A model generated the notes under the pieces. It worked only from the letters and a program-made list of their open reading frames with translations, did no database searches and was not told the DNA's origin. A stretch of 64,000 bases of DNA from the NCBI RefSeq assembly GCF_040675465.1, contig NZ_JBFAPA010000014.1, forward strand, positions 62,001 through 126,000. The letters are read 5' to 3'. Origin of the DNA: Kibdelosporangium sp040675465. GTDB lineage: Bacteria; Actinomycetota; Actinomycetes; Mycobacteriales; Pseudonocardiaceae. Positions within the stretch are counted from its first letter, which is position 1. Each line of letters begins with the position of its first letter. Shown here in pieces: positions 23,519 through 32,132 of this stretch. Made by a program: the position numbers and the translations under genes.

Positions 23519-24642
23519 CGGCCGGCTCCGGCGAGGACGTCGGCCCGGACCCGGGCGGCGATGTGGCGGATCAGCCGTTGCAGGTCCGGGCAGTACACCG
23601 AGGGGTTGCCGAACCCGGTGTCCTCCCGGAACCGGTGCGGGTAGTCGCCGCCACCGCACACCCGCACCAGGGGACACCGCTGGCATTCGCCCGCGAGCGC
23701 GCCGATCCCTTGCTGCCGCGCCGCTACGGCCGGATGGCGGAGCACTTCGTCGACCGGATGGCCGAACACGGTCAGTCCGGTCTCCGGTTCCCCGGCCCGG
23801 GCCGACTTGAGCGAGTCGTCCTGCTGGTAGGACCCGTCGGTGTCGATCACGAGGTACGCGACCGGGCTCGCGCCCACCTGCTCGGTCCGGCTTCGCCCAC
23901 CCAGCACCAGGTTGATGATCTCCTGGAACAGCCGGACGTTGGTCTCCTGGCTGCGCACGCCGTACCACCGGTCGAACACCGCGATCAGCCAGTCCGCGTA
24001 AGGCGTGCGCGGGTCACCGGCCGCGCGGCGTGGCGGCGGCGCGGACCAGTTCCCGTGCGGCAGCAGGAAGTCCACAATCGGCGGATCGAGGGCGAGCAGC
24101 GCCTCATAGGTCTGGACCGGGTCACTGTCCACGTCGACCACGCACAACAGCCCGGCGTAGTTCGCCCGGTCGAGCAACCGGATCGCCCGCACCACCGCGG
24201 CGTGGCTGCCCTGTCCGTTGGGCAGGAAGCGATGCAGGTCGTGCTGGGCCTGGCCGCCGTCCAGGCTGACCCCGACCCGCATGTCGTGCCGGGCGAACAG
24301 GTCGCGGAACGACTCGTCCAGCAGCACGCCGTTCGTCTGGATCCGCAGATCCAGACCAGTGACCCCGCCCAGCTCCCGGCGCAGGATCGACGCGATCTCG
24401 TCGAGCAGGCCGACCCCGGCGAGCAGCGGTTCCCCGCCGTGCAGGACAACCGTTGTCACCGGCTGGCGGTGTTCGGCGGCGTGCTCGGCGATGCGCCGTG
24501 CCGCGGTGAGAGCGGTCTCCGGGGCGATCAGGACCGGACGGGACCGCCAGCTCTGGTCGGCCATCGTGTACACGTAGCAGTAGTCGCAGGCCAGGTTGCA
24601 CCGGCTGGCGACTTTCAGCACGTAGTCCGTGATCGGCACCAT
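23515..24642 (-). CDS. fxsB: radical SAM/SPASM peptide maturase (FxsB-type, cyclophane-forming)
   Basis: 375 aa from ATG 24642, 7 nt after the precursor stop; the longer open frame is a shadow. The [4Fe-4S]-SAM motif is CNLACDYC (Cys15, 19, 22). HGGEPLL and QTNGVLL are further radical SAM blocks. The SPASM region CQRCPLVRVCGGG plus a later YCPDL supplies auxiliary-cluster cysteines. FxsB enzymes install a three-residue cyclophane by linking the precursor Phe ring to a downstream side chain in the FxS motif. This copy lacks the fused HEXXH half, which follows as the next gene. Confidence 0.9.
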   Translation of the reverse strand: MVPITDYVLKVASRCNLACDYCYVYTMADQSWRSRPVLIAPETALTAARRIAEHAAEHRQPVTTVVLHGGEPLLAGVGLLDEIASILRRELGGVTGLDLRIQTNGVLLDESFRDLFARHDMRVGVSLDGGQAQHDLHRFLPNGQGSHAAVVRAIRLLDRANYAGLLCVVDVDSDPVQTYEALLALDPPIVDFLLPHGNWSAPPPRRAAGDPRTPYADWLIAVFDRWYGVRSQETNVRLFQEIINLVLGGRSRTEQVGASPVAYLVIDTDGSYQQDDSLKSARAGEPETGLTVFGHPVDEVLRHPAVAARQQGIGALAGECQRCPLVRVCGGGDYPHRFREDTGFGNPSVYCPDLQRLIRHIAARVRADVLAGAGR

Positions 24643-24649
24643 TCCCGGG

Positions 24650-24823
24650 TCAGATGTTCGACTCGAACCCGGACACCACGGTCCCGGTGGTGCTCCGGCT
24701 CTCGGCCAGCACCCGCCGGATCGAATGGGCCAGTGGCGCGTCACCCAGCGAAGGCAGCGCTTCGAGCAGCAGACCGGTGAGATCGACCAGGTCGCTCTCC
24801 GGCGCGGCCGCGGAGTCGTCCAC
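24650..24823 (-). CDS. fxsA: FxSxx-COOH precursor peptide
   Basis: 57 aa from a GTG six nt behind GAGGGGG. The leader DLVDLTGLLLEALPSL and helix LAHSIRRVLAE match the family's conserved leader. The last five residues are FESNI, exactly F-x-S-x-x-COOH (Phe53, Ser55, C-terminal Ile57). Phe53 and Ser55 are the expected residues of the cyclophane. It is the first gene of a leftward unit with fxsB and the HEXXH gene. It is too short to be called easily and sits inside longer open frames on both strands, so it was identified by motif and context. Confidence 0.88.
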   Translation of the reverse strand: MDDSAAAPESDLVDLTGLLLEALPSLGDAPLAHSIRRVLAESRSTTGTVVSGFESNI

Positions 24824-24897
24824 TTTCAACCCCCTCGCCCTAGGGCCAATCGGAACTCTCCTAGACCATACTTCCTGGCGAGCCGGTTTCCCACGTC

Positions 24898-25188
24898 TCA
24901 GCGCAGCACGAAATCCGGACGGCGAAGGCTGCGGGTGCGGCGCAGGAAGACGATGGTGGTGTCCGGCCAGAGCAGGGTGTTGTGGCCGGTGCGGGGGTCC
25001 TGGTACCAGCTGCGGCAGCCGCCGGACTGCCAGACGGTGGCGGCCATCCGGTCGCGGACCCAGCCGGTGAAGCGGGCCTGGGTCTCCGGGCGGACCTCGA
25101 TGGACCGGGCGCGTGTGCGGCGGACGTGGTGGATGCGGTCCACGAGGTGGCGGGCCTGGGCCTCGATCATCGCCGCGAGGGGCGTCGA
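24898..25188 (-). pseudogene. C-terminal remnant of a flavin-containing (Baeyer-Villiger-type) monooxygenase
   Basis: The last 90 codons (ATG at 25170) read as the end of an FMO: AAMIEAQARHLVDRI, then TVWQSGGCRSWYQDPRTG and NTLLWPDTTIVFLRRTR. Upstream the homologous reading is lost and no FAD or NADPH motif is present within 200 bp. The gene is 5'-truncated and presumably non-functional. It lies next to the RiPP locus, so a rearrangement may have set that border. Confidence 0.75.
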
Positions 25189-25389
25189 GGCCGATCTCGG
25201 CCGGGATCCCCAGTTGCCCGAAAGTGGTGCTTTCGGCGTGCTTTCGCCGTGTGGGAGACCGAACCGGACTTGTGCGCGCGGTGCTCACCGAGACCAGGAC
25301 CAAGCTGCCCGCGGTCGAGGTCGCCATCGGGAACCAGGACCAGGGATTGGTCTAGACAAACAGGTGCCGGGGTGTGCTACGTTCCCGGC

Positions 25390-25986
25390 ATGCGCTCACG
25401 TTCGGTATTCGCCGCGATCGCTTCCGTGTTGGTGCTCGGGCTGGGGACGGTCGCACAGGCGGATACCGTCCAGCGGGGCTGTGAATGCGCGACGCCGTCG
25501 ATCGACCGTTTGCAGCAGTGGCTGGCCAGCGGCGAAGGCACGACCGTCCCGGCGACCGGGAGCCTGCTCGTCCGTGAGGGCAACAGGTACGCGGCCAAGG
25601 TGACGTTCCTGAACGCCGAGTGGCATGTGGCGGTCGTCTGGCTGGGCAACAAGTTCGAGGCGCAGGCGGATCTGTCGCGGTCGTCGGGGTTCTGGATGAC
25701 CTACAGCGCCACCGCAGACCTCTACGTCCAGCTTCGCCCGGCGTCGCACTGGAGCGGTGGGGACAAATGGCTGACGCTGGTGCCGTCCACCGGCGGCAAG
25801 ATGGTCCGGAAGTTCTTCAGCTTCTCGCCGAGGAAATGGACGTCGCTGCCTGAGCTGGGCACGCCGACGTACTCGTTCGCTTCCGCGCTTCCCGAGGCCC
25901 GTGGCCTGGTGTTCGTCGGCAAGACCGCGAACAAGCTGGAGTTCCGCGGCCTGGAGATCGACGGGTACCGGCCGCCCTGCCTCTGA
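25390..25986 (+). CDS. secreted protein of unknown function
   Basis: 198 aa. A signal peptide (MRSRS, hydrophobic core, VAQA before DTVQ) precedes a mature domain with CEC near its start and a final C near the end. The body is beta-rich (KVTFLNAEWHVAVVWLG). I do not recognise a family. ATG 25390 is chosen because it begins the signal sequence; the upstream in-frame extension overlaps the monooxygenase remnant. GTCTAGAC, also seen in the TetR operators, occurs 33 bp upstream (25350-25357). Confidence 0.75.
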   Translation: MRSRSVFAAIASVLVLGLGTVAQADTVQRGCECATPSIDRLQQWLASGEGTTVPATGSLLVREGNRYAAKVTFLNAEWHVAVVWLGNKFEAQADLSRSSGFWMTYSATADLYVQLRPASHWSGGDKWLTLVPSTGGKMVRKFFSFSPRKWTSLPELGTPTYSFASALPEARGLVFVGKTANKLEFRGLEIDGYRPPCL

Positions 25987-26062
25987 GCACCCGAGCAACC
26001 CCCTTCCGCGCTGTACGTCTGGAGTTTGTAGAGACCAAGACGAACGCAAGGGGGAGAAGGAA

Positions 26063-26632
26063 ATGGGTGCCAGGTTCATCAAGCTCGTCACCGCCGGCAT
26101 CGCACTCGGTGCGGGGACGCTGCTTTCGGCCTGTACCAGCCAGAACGCGAGCGCACCGCCGCCCGCGACCAGCACGGTGACCACGCCCGCGCAGGTACCG
26201 CAGCTGCCGGCGAGAACGCCTTCCGGGGACGCCGTCGACGCGAGCAACTCGTCCACAGTGGACAAGTCAGAGGCCCGCTTCCCGGACACCACCCAGACCG
26301 TGTGGCTGACCGGCTATGACGCCAAAGTGGACATGGTCCAGTTCAAGCTGACCAAGTGGCAGCCGGGCGGCCCCAACAACGGGCACTACGTCGATGTCCC
26401 TGGTGACACGGGCGTACACCGGTTGCCGCTGGCCTCGAACGTGACCGTGCTGAGCGTGGGGACCCTCTGCCTGTCGAACGAGATGTCCGCCGACAGCAAG
26501 GGCAACGGGACCGCGCCGTGCTCCAAGGACGTCCTGCTGAAGTCGCTCAAGGACGGCATCATGCTCGTCGCCGAGATCAAGGTGGACGGTACCGACCACA
26601 TCGCCAAGGTCAGCGAGCGGTACACGCCCTGA
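26063..26632 (+). CDS. lipoprotein of unknown function
   Basis: 189 aa. AAGGGGGAGAAGG is a strong RBS before ATG 26063. The lipobox is LLSAC, predicting lipid attachment at that Cys and an extracytoplasmic location. A Pro/Thr-rich spacer of about 45 residues leads to a small beta domain containing TVWLTGYDAKVDMVQFKLTK and two Cys. Such proteins recur in Pseudonocardiaceae, but I cannot name a function. Confidence 0.8.
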   Translation: MGARFIKLVTAGIALGAGTLLSACTSQNASAPPPATSTVTTPAQVPQLPARTPSGDAVDASNSSTVDKSEARFPDTTQTVWLTGYDAKVDMVQFKLTKWQPGGPNNGHYVDVPGDTGVHRLPLASNVTVLSVGTLCLSNEMSADSKGNGTAPCSKDVLLKSLKDGIMLVAEIKVDGTDHIAKVSERYTP

Positions 26633-26647
26633 GTTGACGGTTCGGTC

Positions 26648-26663
26648 TAGACGACTTAGTCTA
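26648..26663. promoter_or_regulatory. TetR operator TAGAC-N6-GTCTA
   Basis: TAGAC GACTTA GTCTA, with an overlapping GTCTAGAC palindrome on its left. The same TAGAC-N6-GTCTA arrangement occurs at 29099-29114 in front of the TetR gene, linking this reductase/hydratase operon to that repressor. Confidence 0.7.
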
Positions 26664-26706
26664 GTGAGGTCCGTTGGCCTTGCGACGCCGTCGTCTGGAG
26701 TTGTCC

Positions 26707-27693
26707 ATGCCGCGCCTGGTTGTCACGTCCTTTGGGGACCCGCTGGAGTCGGTCGAGCTGCTCGATGATCCCGGGCTTGCGGTGGGACCGGACGAGGTGC
26801 TGGTCGAGATGCAGGCGGCGGTGCTGAACGCGTCGGACCTGCTGCTGGTCCGCGGCTTCTACGGGGTGCGACCCGAACTGCCCTCGCCGCTCGGCGGTGA
26901 GGGTGTCGGCCGGGTGGTGGAATGCGGCAGCGAGGTCCCGCCGGAGCTGACCGGCCGCCGAGTGATGATCATGCCCACGTACGAACAAGGTACGTGGGCG
27001 GATCGCGTTGTCGTCAAGCAGCGCAACGTGGTCCCGGTCAGCGAGGACGGCGATCTGCTGCAGCAGGCCATGCTCGCGGTCAACCCGGCGACCGCGGACG
27101 TGATGCTGCGCCTCGAACCGCTGAAGCCGGGGGACTGGATCGCCCAGAACGCGGCCAATTCCGCAGTGGGCCAGTACGTGATCGCGTTGGCCAAACGACA
27201 GGGCCTGCACACGCTCAACATCGTCCGCCGGCCCGAGGCCGCCGACGTGGTGACCGCCGCGGGCGGCGATGTCGTGCTGCTCGAGGATGACGACGAGCTT
27301 CGCAAGAAGATCGCGACGGCGCTGGGCAAGGACAAGCTGAGCCTGCTGCTGGACGCCGCCGGTGGTCCGGCGCTGTCCCGGGTCGCGAACTTCCTCAAGC
27401 CTGGCAGCAAAGTCGTGACGTACGCGGGCATCCCCAGCCGCAATCCCGCTGTCCTGGCGGTGGACCTGATCTTCAAGCGGATCAGCGTGACCGGTTTCTG
27501 GCTGATGCACTGGATGCGCGAGGCGCCGCGGGCCGAGATCGACGAGATGTACGACCGGCTGGGCGCTCTGGTCGCGTCCGGCGAGCTGCGGGTGCCGATC
27601 GAGGCGACCTACCGGCTGGCCGGCTACCGCGACGCGTTCCGGCACGCGATGGCCGGCAAGACCGCCGGGAAGATCCTGTTCACCTTCGGCTGA
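26707..27693 (+). CDS. MDR-family zinc-less NAD(P)H reductase (2-enoyl thioester reductase/quinone oxidoreductase type)
   Basis: 328 aa from ATG 26707, about 44 bp after the operator. The GroES-like N-terminus has LNASDLLLVRGFYG and GGEGVGRVVE; the Rossmann part has NAANSAVGQYVIALAKRQGL. No catalytic or structural zinc cysteines are seen. The motifs fit the mitochondrial enoyl-reductase (ETR1/MECR) branch of MDR proteins, which reduce C=C bonds of enoyl thioesters with NADPH. It is followed 14 nt later by an enoyl-CoA hydratase, so an acyl-CoA pathway under TetR control is likely. Confidence 0.88.
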   Translation: MPRLVVTSFGDPLESVELLDDPGLAVGPDEVLVEMQAAVLNASDLLLVRGFYGVRPELPSPLGGEGVGRVVECGSEVPPELTGRRVMIMPTYEQGTWADRVVVKQRNVVPVSEDGDLLQQAMLAVNPATADVMLRLEPLKPGDWIAQNAANSAVGQYVIALAKRQGLHTLNIVRRPEAADVVTAAGGDVVLLEDDDELRKKIATALGKDKLSLLLDAAGGPALSRVANFLKPGSKVVTYAGIPSRNPAVLAVDLIFKRISVTGFWLMHWMREAPRAEIDEMYDRLGALVASGELRVPIEATYRLAGYRDAFRHAMAGKTAGKILFTFG

Positions 27694-27707
27694 TCGGAGA
27701 ATCCGCC

Positions 27708-28496
27708 ATGTCCGGCAAGGTAAAGCTCGACCTCGACGGGTCACTCGCGGTGATCACCCTGGCCGACCCGCCACTGAACCTGGTGGGCGAGGAGTTGATC
27801 GAGCAGTTCGCCGCCGTCGTTGACGAGGCGTTGTCCGGCCCGGCCAGGGCTGTCCTGCTGCGGGCCGACGGCTCGTACTTCTCCGGCGGCGCCAACGTGC
27901 GGATGTTCCACGGCACGACGTCGGCTCAGGCACGCAGCTGGTTCCGGCGCATGATTCCCGTTGTGCAGCAACTGGAAGACGCGCCGATACCCACAGTCGC
28001 CGCTGTGCAAGGACTTTGCCTCGCCGGTGGCTTGGAACTGGCGCTGGCCTGTGACCTGATCATCGCCGCCGAGGGAACCCAGCTGGGGCAGACCGAAGCG
28101 AGCATCGGGACGTCGACGTTGCTGGGCGGGGCGCAACGCCTTGCGCAGCGGGCGGGAGTGGCGCGGGCGCGGAGCATCTGCTTCAGCGCGGCCCTGTACG
28201 ACGCGGCGAAGTTCGCCGAGTGGGGCATTGTGGACCAGGTCGTACCCACCGACCAGTTCGACGAGCACACGTTGACATTCGCCCGGAACCTCGCCGAGGG
28301 GCCGACTCGGGCGCATGCCGCCGCCAAGGCGTTGATCCGGATCACCGCGACCAGCGGAGTCCGCGCGGCGGACGCGTTCCTGCTCGATCACGTCGTGGAT
28401 CTGTTCGACACCATGGACATGCAGTCCGGGGTCGCGGCCCTGATGGAGCACGGTGCCCGCACGTTCCGCGAGCACACCAAGTTCGTCGGCGCCTAG
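27708..28496 (+). CDS. enoyl-CoA hydratase/isomerase family protein
   Basis: 262 aa crotonase. Oxyanion-hole segments are ADGSYFSGGANVRMF and VQGLCLAGGLELALACDLI. The usual catalytic-glutamate region reads LGQTEASIGTSTLLGGAQRL. It hydrates or isomerises an enoyl-CoA; the exact substrate is unknown. Co-transcribed with the preceding reductase; its TAG overlaps the end of the convergent TetR gene. Confidence 0.9.
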   Translation: MSGKVKLDLDGSLAVITLADPPLNLVGEELIEQFAAVVDEALSGPARAVLLRADGSYFSGGANVRMFHGTTSAQARSWFRRMIPVVQQLEDAPIPTVAAVQGLCLAGGLELALACDLIIAAEGTQLGQTEASIGTSTLLGGAQRLAQRAGVARARSICFSAALYDAAKFAEWGIVDQVVPTDQFDEHTLTFARNLAEGPTRAHAAAKALIRITATSGVRAADAFLLDHVVDLFDTMDMQSGVAALMEHGARTFREHTKFVGA

Positions 28497-29077
28497 CCGC
28501 CCGCCACCACCAGCCGCAAGGTCGCCGCCGTCGAGTCCAGGGCTCCCTGGTCTCGGGCGGCGAGCGCGATCACGAACACACCCTGGATCAGCGTCAGCAC
28601 CGAGTCCGCGATCTGCTCGACGCTGATATCCGTGCGGATATCACCCGCCTGCTGCAAGCGTTCGACGAGCCGGCGCTTCCAGTCGTCGATGTACCCGGCC
28701 AACGCCTTGCGGAACACCGGCGACCCCGCGGCGGTCTCAGTGGCGAGCTTGCCCAGCAGGCACGCGCGCATGTACTTGGACCGCACGAACCGGGTCGCCA
28801 TGTCCTGGAAGTAGCCGACGATCGCGTCCGCGGTGCTCAGATCGTCCCGGTTGGCCCACTGGTCCAGCAACTCGTGCTGGAACTGCATGTACCGCTCCAG
28901 CGCGGCCAGCGCGAACGCCTCCTTGGACCCGAAGTGGTGGTAGAACGACCCCTTCGGGATGCCGGTCTCGGCCAGGATCTTGTCCACAGTGGTCCCATGA
29001 AAGCCGTTGGCGTACAACAGCTTGGTTCCTTCGCGGAGCAGGCGCTCCCGGTGCGGCAGCGTGGCCTGAGCGTTCAT
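28493..29077 (-). CDS. TetR/AcrR family transcriptional regulator
   Basis: 194 aa from ATG 29077; the longer open frame upstream is not coding. The N-terminal HTH is TTVDKILAETGIPKGSFYHH, then FGSKEAFALAALERY, typical of TetR (AcuR/YxaF-like C-terminal domain). Its own operator lies just upstream and a second one precedes the reductase/hydratase operon to its left. It is therefore probably an autorepressor released by an acyl-CoA or other hydrophobic ligand. Confidence 0.9.
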   Translation of the reverse strand: MNAQATLPHRERLLREGTKLLYANGFHGTTVDKILAETGIPKGSFYHHFGSKEAFALAALERYMQFQHELLDQWANRDDLSTADAIVGYFQDMATRFVRSKYMRACLLGKLATETAAGSPVFRKALAGYIDDWKRRLVERLQQAGDIRTDISVEQIADSVLTLIQGVFVIALAARDQGALDSTAATLRLVVAGG

Positions 29078-29098
29078 GTTCCCAGGATACCCCCTCGT

Positions 29099-29114
29099 TA
29101 GACGAATCGGTCTA
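29099..29114. promoter_or_regulatory. TetR operator TAGAC-N6-GTCTA
   Basis: TAGAC GAATCG GTCTA, 22 bp before the tetR start, in the gap shared with the divergent DUF2238 gene. It is the second copy of the site at 26648-26663 and fits autoregulation. Confidence 0.7.
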
Positions 29115-29195
29115 GTCGGCACTGTCGAGTACCGGTTCGGTAACCGTGCGGTCAACCGAGACCTGGCCGCGACGCGCGCTCGCCACGCTGGGTGG

Positions 29196-29816
29196 ATGAC
29201 ACGGGGGCATCTTTGGGCTTGGGGTTTGTTCGCAATCGTGGCCGCGCTCACTTGGTGGGATCCGCCGTGGCCCGTTGAGCAGGCTCTGCACAGTTCGCTG
29301 ACTGTGGTCGCTCTGGTGGCGTTGGGCTGGGTTCACCGTCGGTATGGGCTGCCGTTGCGCGTGTGGGTGTGGGCGCTGGTGTTCCTTGGGGTGCACACCA
29401 TCGCGGCTCGGTGGATGTACTCGTACGTGCCTTATGACGAGTGGACGCAGGCATTGTTCGGGTTCCGGCTGTCGGATGTGTTCGGGTGGCACCGGAACCA
29501 CTTCGATCGGCTGGTGCATTTCACCTATGGCTTGTGTCTCACGATGATGCTGCGGTGGAAGCCGTTGCGGTCCCTGGAGGTGGTGCTGGCCACCAGTGCG
29601 GCGTATGAACTGCTCGAATGGGGCGTGGCGATGACGCTCGCGCCCGACATGGTGGAGGCGTACAACGGGCAGCAGGGGGATGTGTGGGATGCGCAGAAGG
29701 ACATGACACTTGCCCTGGTCGGGGCGGTGGTCGCGGTCGTGGTTCAGGCGATCGGCAGGCGGCGGCGGGCATCGGTTGTTAGCCTCTCGGAATCAGGGAG
29801 GTCACCGTGGGGCTGA
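29196..29816 (+). CDS. DUF2238 (YjdF-like) integral membrane protein
   Basis: 206 aa with five or six hydrophobic helices. The family blocks are FGWHRNHFDRLVHFTYGL and WDAQKDMTLALVGAVVA. Function is unknown for YjdF proteins; the His/Asp-rich loops suggest a membrane enzyme or metal site. The start is ATG 29196. The end overlaps the following lipoprotein start by 10 nt, so they are probably co-expressed. Confidence 0.85.
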   Translation: MTRGHLWAWGLFAIVAALTWWDPPWPVEQALHSSLTVVALVALGWVHRRYGLPLRVWVWALVFLGVHTIAARWMYSYVPYDEWTQALFGFRLSDVFGWHRNHFDRLVHFTYGLCLTMMLRWKPLRSLEVVLATSAAYELLEWGVAMTLAPDMVEAYNGQQGDVWDAQKDMTLALVGAVVAVVVQAIGRRRRASVVSLSESGRSPWG

Positions 29817-32113
29817 CAGGTCGTTTGCTGGGCGTTGTGCTGGTGCTGGGCGGGGTGGTCGCTTGCGATCCGAAGCCGCCACCACCTGCCGCGCCGCCTC
29901 CTGTGGACAGTCCGGCTCAGCCGGTGTACTCGTACGCCACGGGGTCGGGGTTGCGGGTGATGCGTGGAGCGTCACAGGTCGCGCAGGTACCGGCCGAGGT
30001 GGTCAGTGATGGGGAGTGGGCCGCCGACGGGTCACGGTTCGTGGCGGCGACCTCGACGGAGCTGGTGTCCGTGGACGCCAAGAGTGGGGCTGTGGCTAGG
30101 GCTGCGTGTAAGTGCACGAGTATCGCGGTGGCGGCGGGCAGGGTTTTCGCTGGCAACTATGGGGATCAGGAGGTCGCGGTCTTTGACGCGGCCACTTTGC
30201 GGCCTGGGCCCAAGGTTCCGCTTGATCACAAGATGAGCCGGGTGGATGGCGCTGGGGATCGGGTGGTGCTGTTCCTGATCACGGCGACGGGCGCGAGGGA
30301 TGAGACCGATGTGGTCGTTCTTGATCCGGCGAATGGGTCTCGGACGAAGGTGGGTAGCGCGATTGGCGTGGTGGATGCGGCTTTCACTCCGCGGAACTGG
30401 CAGGGGAGACAGGCTTTCGCGTACGCCGTGAACGGGTCCACTGGTGCCTCGACTGGGGTGGCGTCGGTGTACTGGTTCGATCCGACCACATCTGGGCAGC
30501 AGGTGGAGACCGACGACAAACCCTTGCGCGCCACGTCTCCTGAGGTGGCCGCGGACGCCTGGAACAGCGGGCGCGACCATTTGTGGTGGGCGGCGGACGG
30601 CAGTCTGCATGTCACGGCTTGGACGTGGACCTGCACCAGTTCTGATCCATTGCGTCCGAATGACAGGTGTGCCGAGAAGGTGCCGCACACTCCTTGGAAG
30701 TTCGATGGGTCCGCGTGGAGTCAGGTCGACTCACGGAAGTACGAGTCGGTACGTGACATCGGTGGCGGCTCCACGGTCGAGCACTCCGTGCAGAGCAACG
30801 GTAAGGGGAGTCCGCTCGGTCTGGTGGAGAAGGGGCAGCGGACCGTGCTGGATCGCGATGTCCGCAACGTGTGGACACCTCCGCAGCGTTCTGCCGCACC
30901 ACCGAACACCGGCGACCAGGACATGGCCGTCCGGCTGGCGCCGATGGTGTGGCTGCATCCGGACGAGCCGGACTTCCCGATGTCCACAGTGGACTTTGTG
31001 CACAAGTCAGCACTGTGGTTCGACCACGGTGCGAACGTTTGCCGCGACGGGGACCCCGTGGCCACCCAGCTCGATGAGACCAAACTCGGACGCGGTGAGT
31101 ACAAGCACACGTCGGTGGTCACGCCCGGCGAGGACGGCTTCTGCCTGCACGACGAGGGTGGCAAGAAGGTCCAGACGGACCAGCCGGTCGGCCAGGGCAC
31201 GGGCTGGTACCTCGATATCGACGACAACGCCTTGCACGGCGACAAACCTGGCGCCGACCGTCAGGTGAACGCGCCGGTGTACTGGCAGTACCTCGACGGC
31301 GGGGACGGTCGGCGCGGCGCCTATCTGTACTGGTTCTTCTACGGCAATGACACGTATCCGCCCGGCAGCCATGAGGGCGACTGGGAGCGCATTGCCGTGC
31401 AGGTGACCGATGGGAAGCCGACTGGGGTCGCGTTCTGGAAGCATGAGGCGCCCGCGTGCCGGCTCGACTGGGGCAACCTTGAGACCGCCGATGGCCATCC
31501 CGTGGTGTTCTCCGCCAAGGGCGGGCATGGTTCCTATGGGCGCGAGAGCACGTACTCGGTCTACGACGGCACCCAGTGGGGCACGGACGAGACTGGCAAG
31601 GGCTTCGCCTGGAATACCTCTCGTGACGTTGTGAGCGTCAAAGAGCAGCCGTGGTACACCTACCACGGTCATTGGGGCAAACGCACCGCCTTCGACCTCA
31701 CCTCCGGCAAAACCGGTCCCATCGACAAACACAACCTCGAAACGGCGTTCACCGACACCAAGTGCAGCCCCGGCCTCCCACCAGGGTTCGCGCGCACCTG
31801 GAACTCCACCCAACCGGTGACCGACCCGGCCCACCCCAAGGAATACCGAGTTCACGTCGAACTGACGCCCACCAAGCTGATCGAGCAGCGCGCCAACGTG
31901 TTCTATCCCGGCTTCGGCTGCGATGGCCAGTGGGAACTCACCGACTCCACCCCGGACAAGGCCACCTTCCGCGAGACCCGCCGCCCCTCCACAGACGTCC
32001 GCTGTGTCGGTACCGCGACCGTCGAGCTGACGAAAACCCCCACCGGCCTCCACTACACCCGCACGGACGACAACCAATCGGTTGTGGCGACAGCAGAATT
32101 GAGCCCCGAATAG
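29807..32113 (+). CDS. Vps62-like lipoprotein with N-terminal beta-propeller-like region
   Basis: 768 aa. The GTG start behind AGGGAGGTCACC begins a lipoprotein signal with lipobox GGVVAC. Residues 45-310 look like degenerate propeller blades (VYSYATGSGLRVMRG, FAGNYGDQEVAVFD). Residues about 360-640 match Vps62/DUF946-type proteins: APMVWLHPDEPDFPMS, YPPGSHEGDWERIAVQ and HPVVFSAKGGHGSYG. A short C-terminal beta domain with Cys pairs completes the protein. Vps62 proteins lack a settled biochemical role. This one should be anchored on the outer face of the membrane. The propeller-plus-Vps62 fusion is unusual. Confidence 0.78.
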   Translation: MGLTGRLLGVVLVLGGVVACDPKPPPPAAPPPVDSPAQPVYSYATGSGLRVMRGASQVAQVPAEVVSDGEWAADGSRFVAATSTELVSVDAKSGAVARAACKCTSIAVAAGRVFAGNYGDQEVAVFDAATLRPGPKVPLDHKMSRVDGAGDRVVLFLITATGARDETDVVVLDPANGSRTKVGSAIGVVDAAFTPRNWQGRQAFAYAVNGSTGASTGVASVYWFDPTTSGQQVETDDKPLRATSPEVAADAWNSGRDHLWWAADGSLHVTAWTWTCTSSDPLRPNDRCAEKVPHTPWKFDGSAWSQVDSRKYESVRDIGGGSTVEHSVQSNGKGSPLGLVEKGQRTVLDRDVRNVWTPPQRSAAPPNTGDQDMAVRLAPMVWLHPDEPDFPMSTVDFVHKSALWFDHGANVCRDGDPVATQLDETKLGRGEYKHTSVVTPGEDGFCLHDEGGKKVQTDQPVGQGTGWYLDIDDNALHGDKPGADRQVNAPVYWQYLDGGDGRRGAYLYWFFYGNDTYPPGSHEGDWERIAVQVTDGKPTGVAFWKHEAPACRLDWGNLETADGHPVVFSAKGGHGSYGRESTYSVYDGTQWGTDETGKGFAWNTSRDVVSVKEQPWYTYHGHWGKRTAFDLTSGKTGPIDKHNLETAFTDTKCSPGLPPGFARTWNSTQPVTDPAHPKEYRVHVELTPTKLIEQRANVFYPGFGCDGQWELTDSTPDKATFRETRRPSTDVRCVGTATVELTKTPTGLHYTRTDDNQSVVATAELSPE

Positions 32114-32132
32114 CGTGCCCCGCACTTGCGTG

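Noticed and set aside
23519..23968. N-terminal extension of the HEXXH protein to 23968
   Set aside because: It is out-of-frame shadow of the radical SAM gene; the domain begins at HTLPSGLVES just after TTG 23518.
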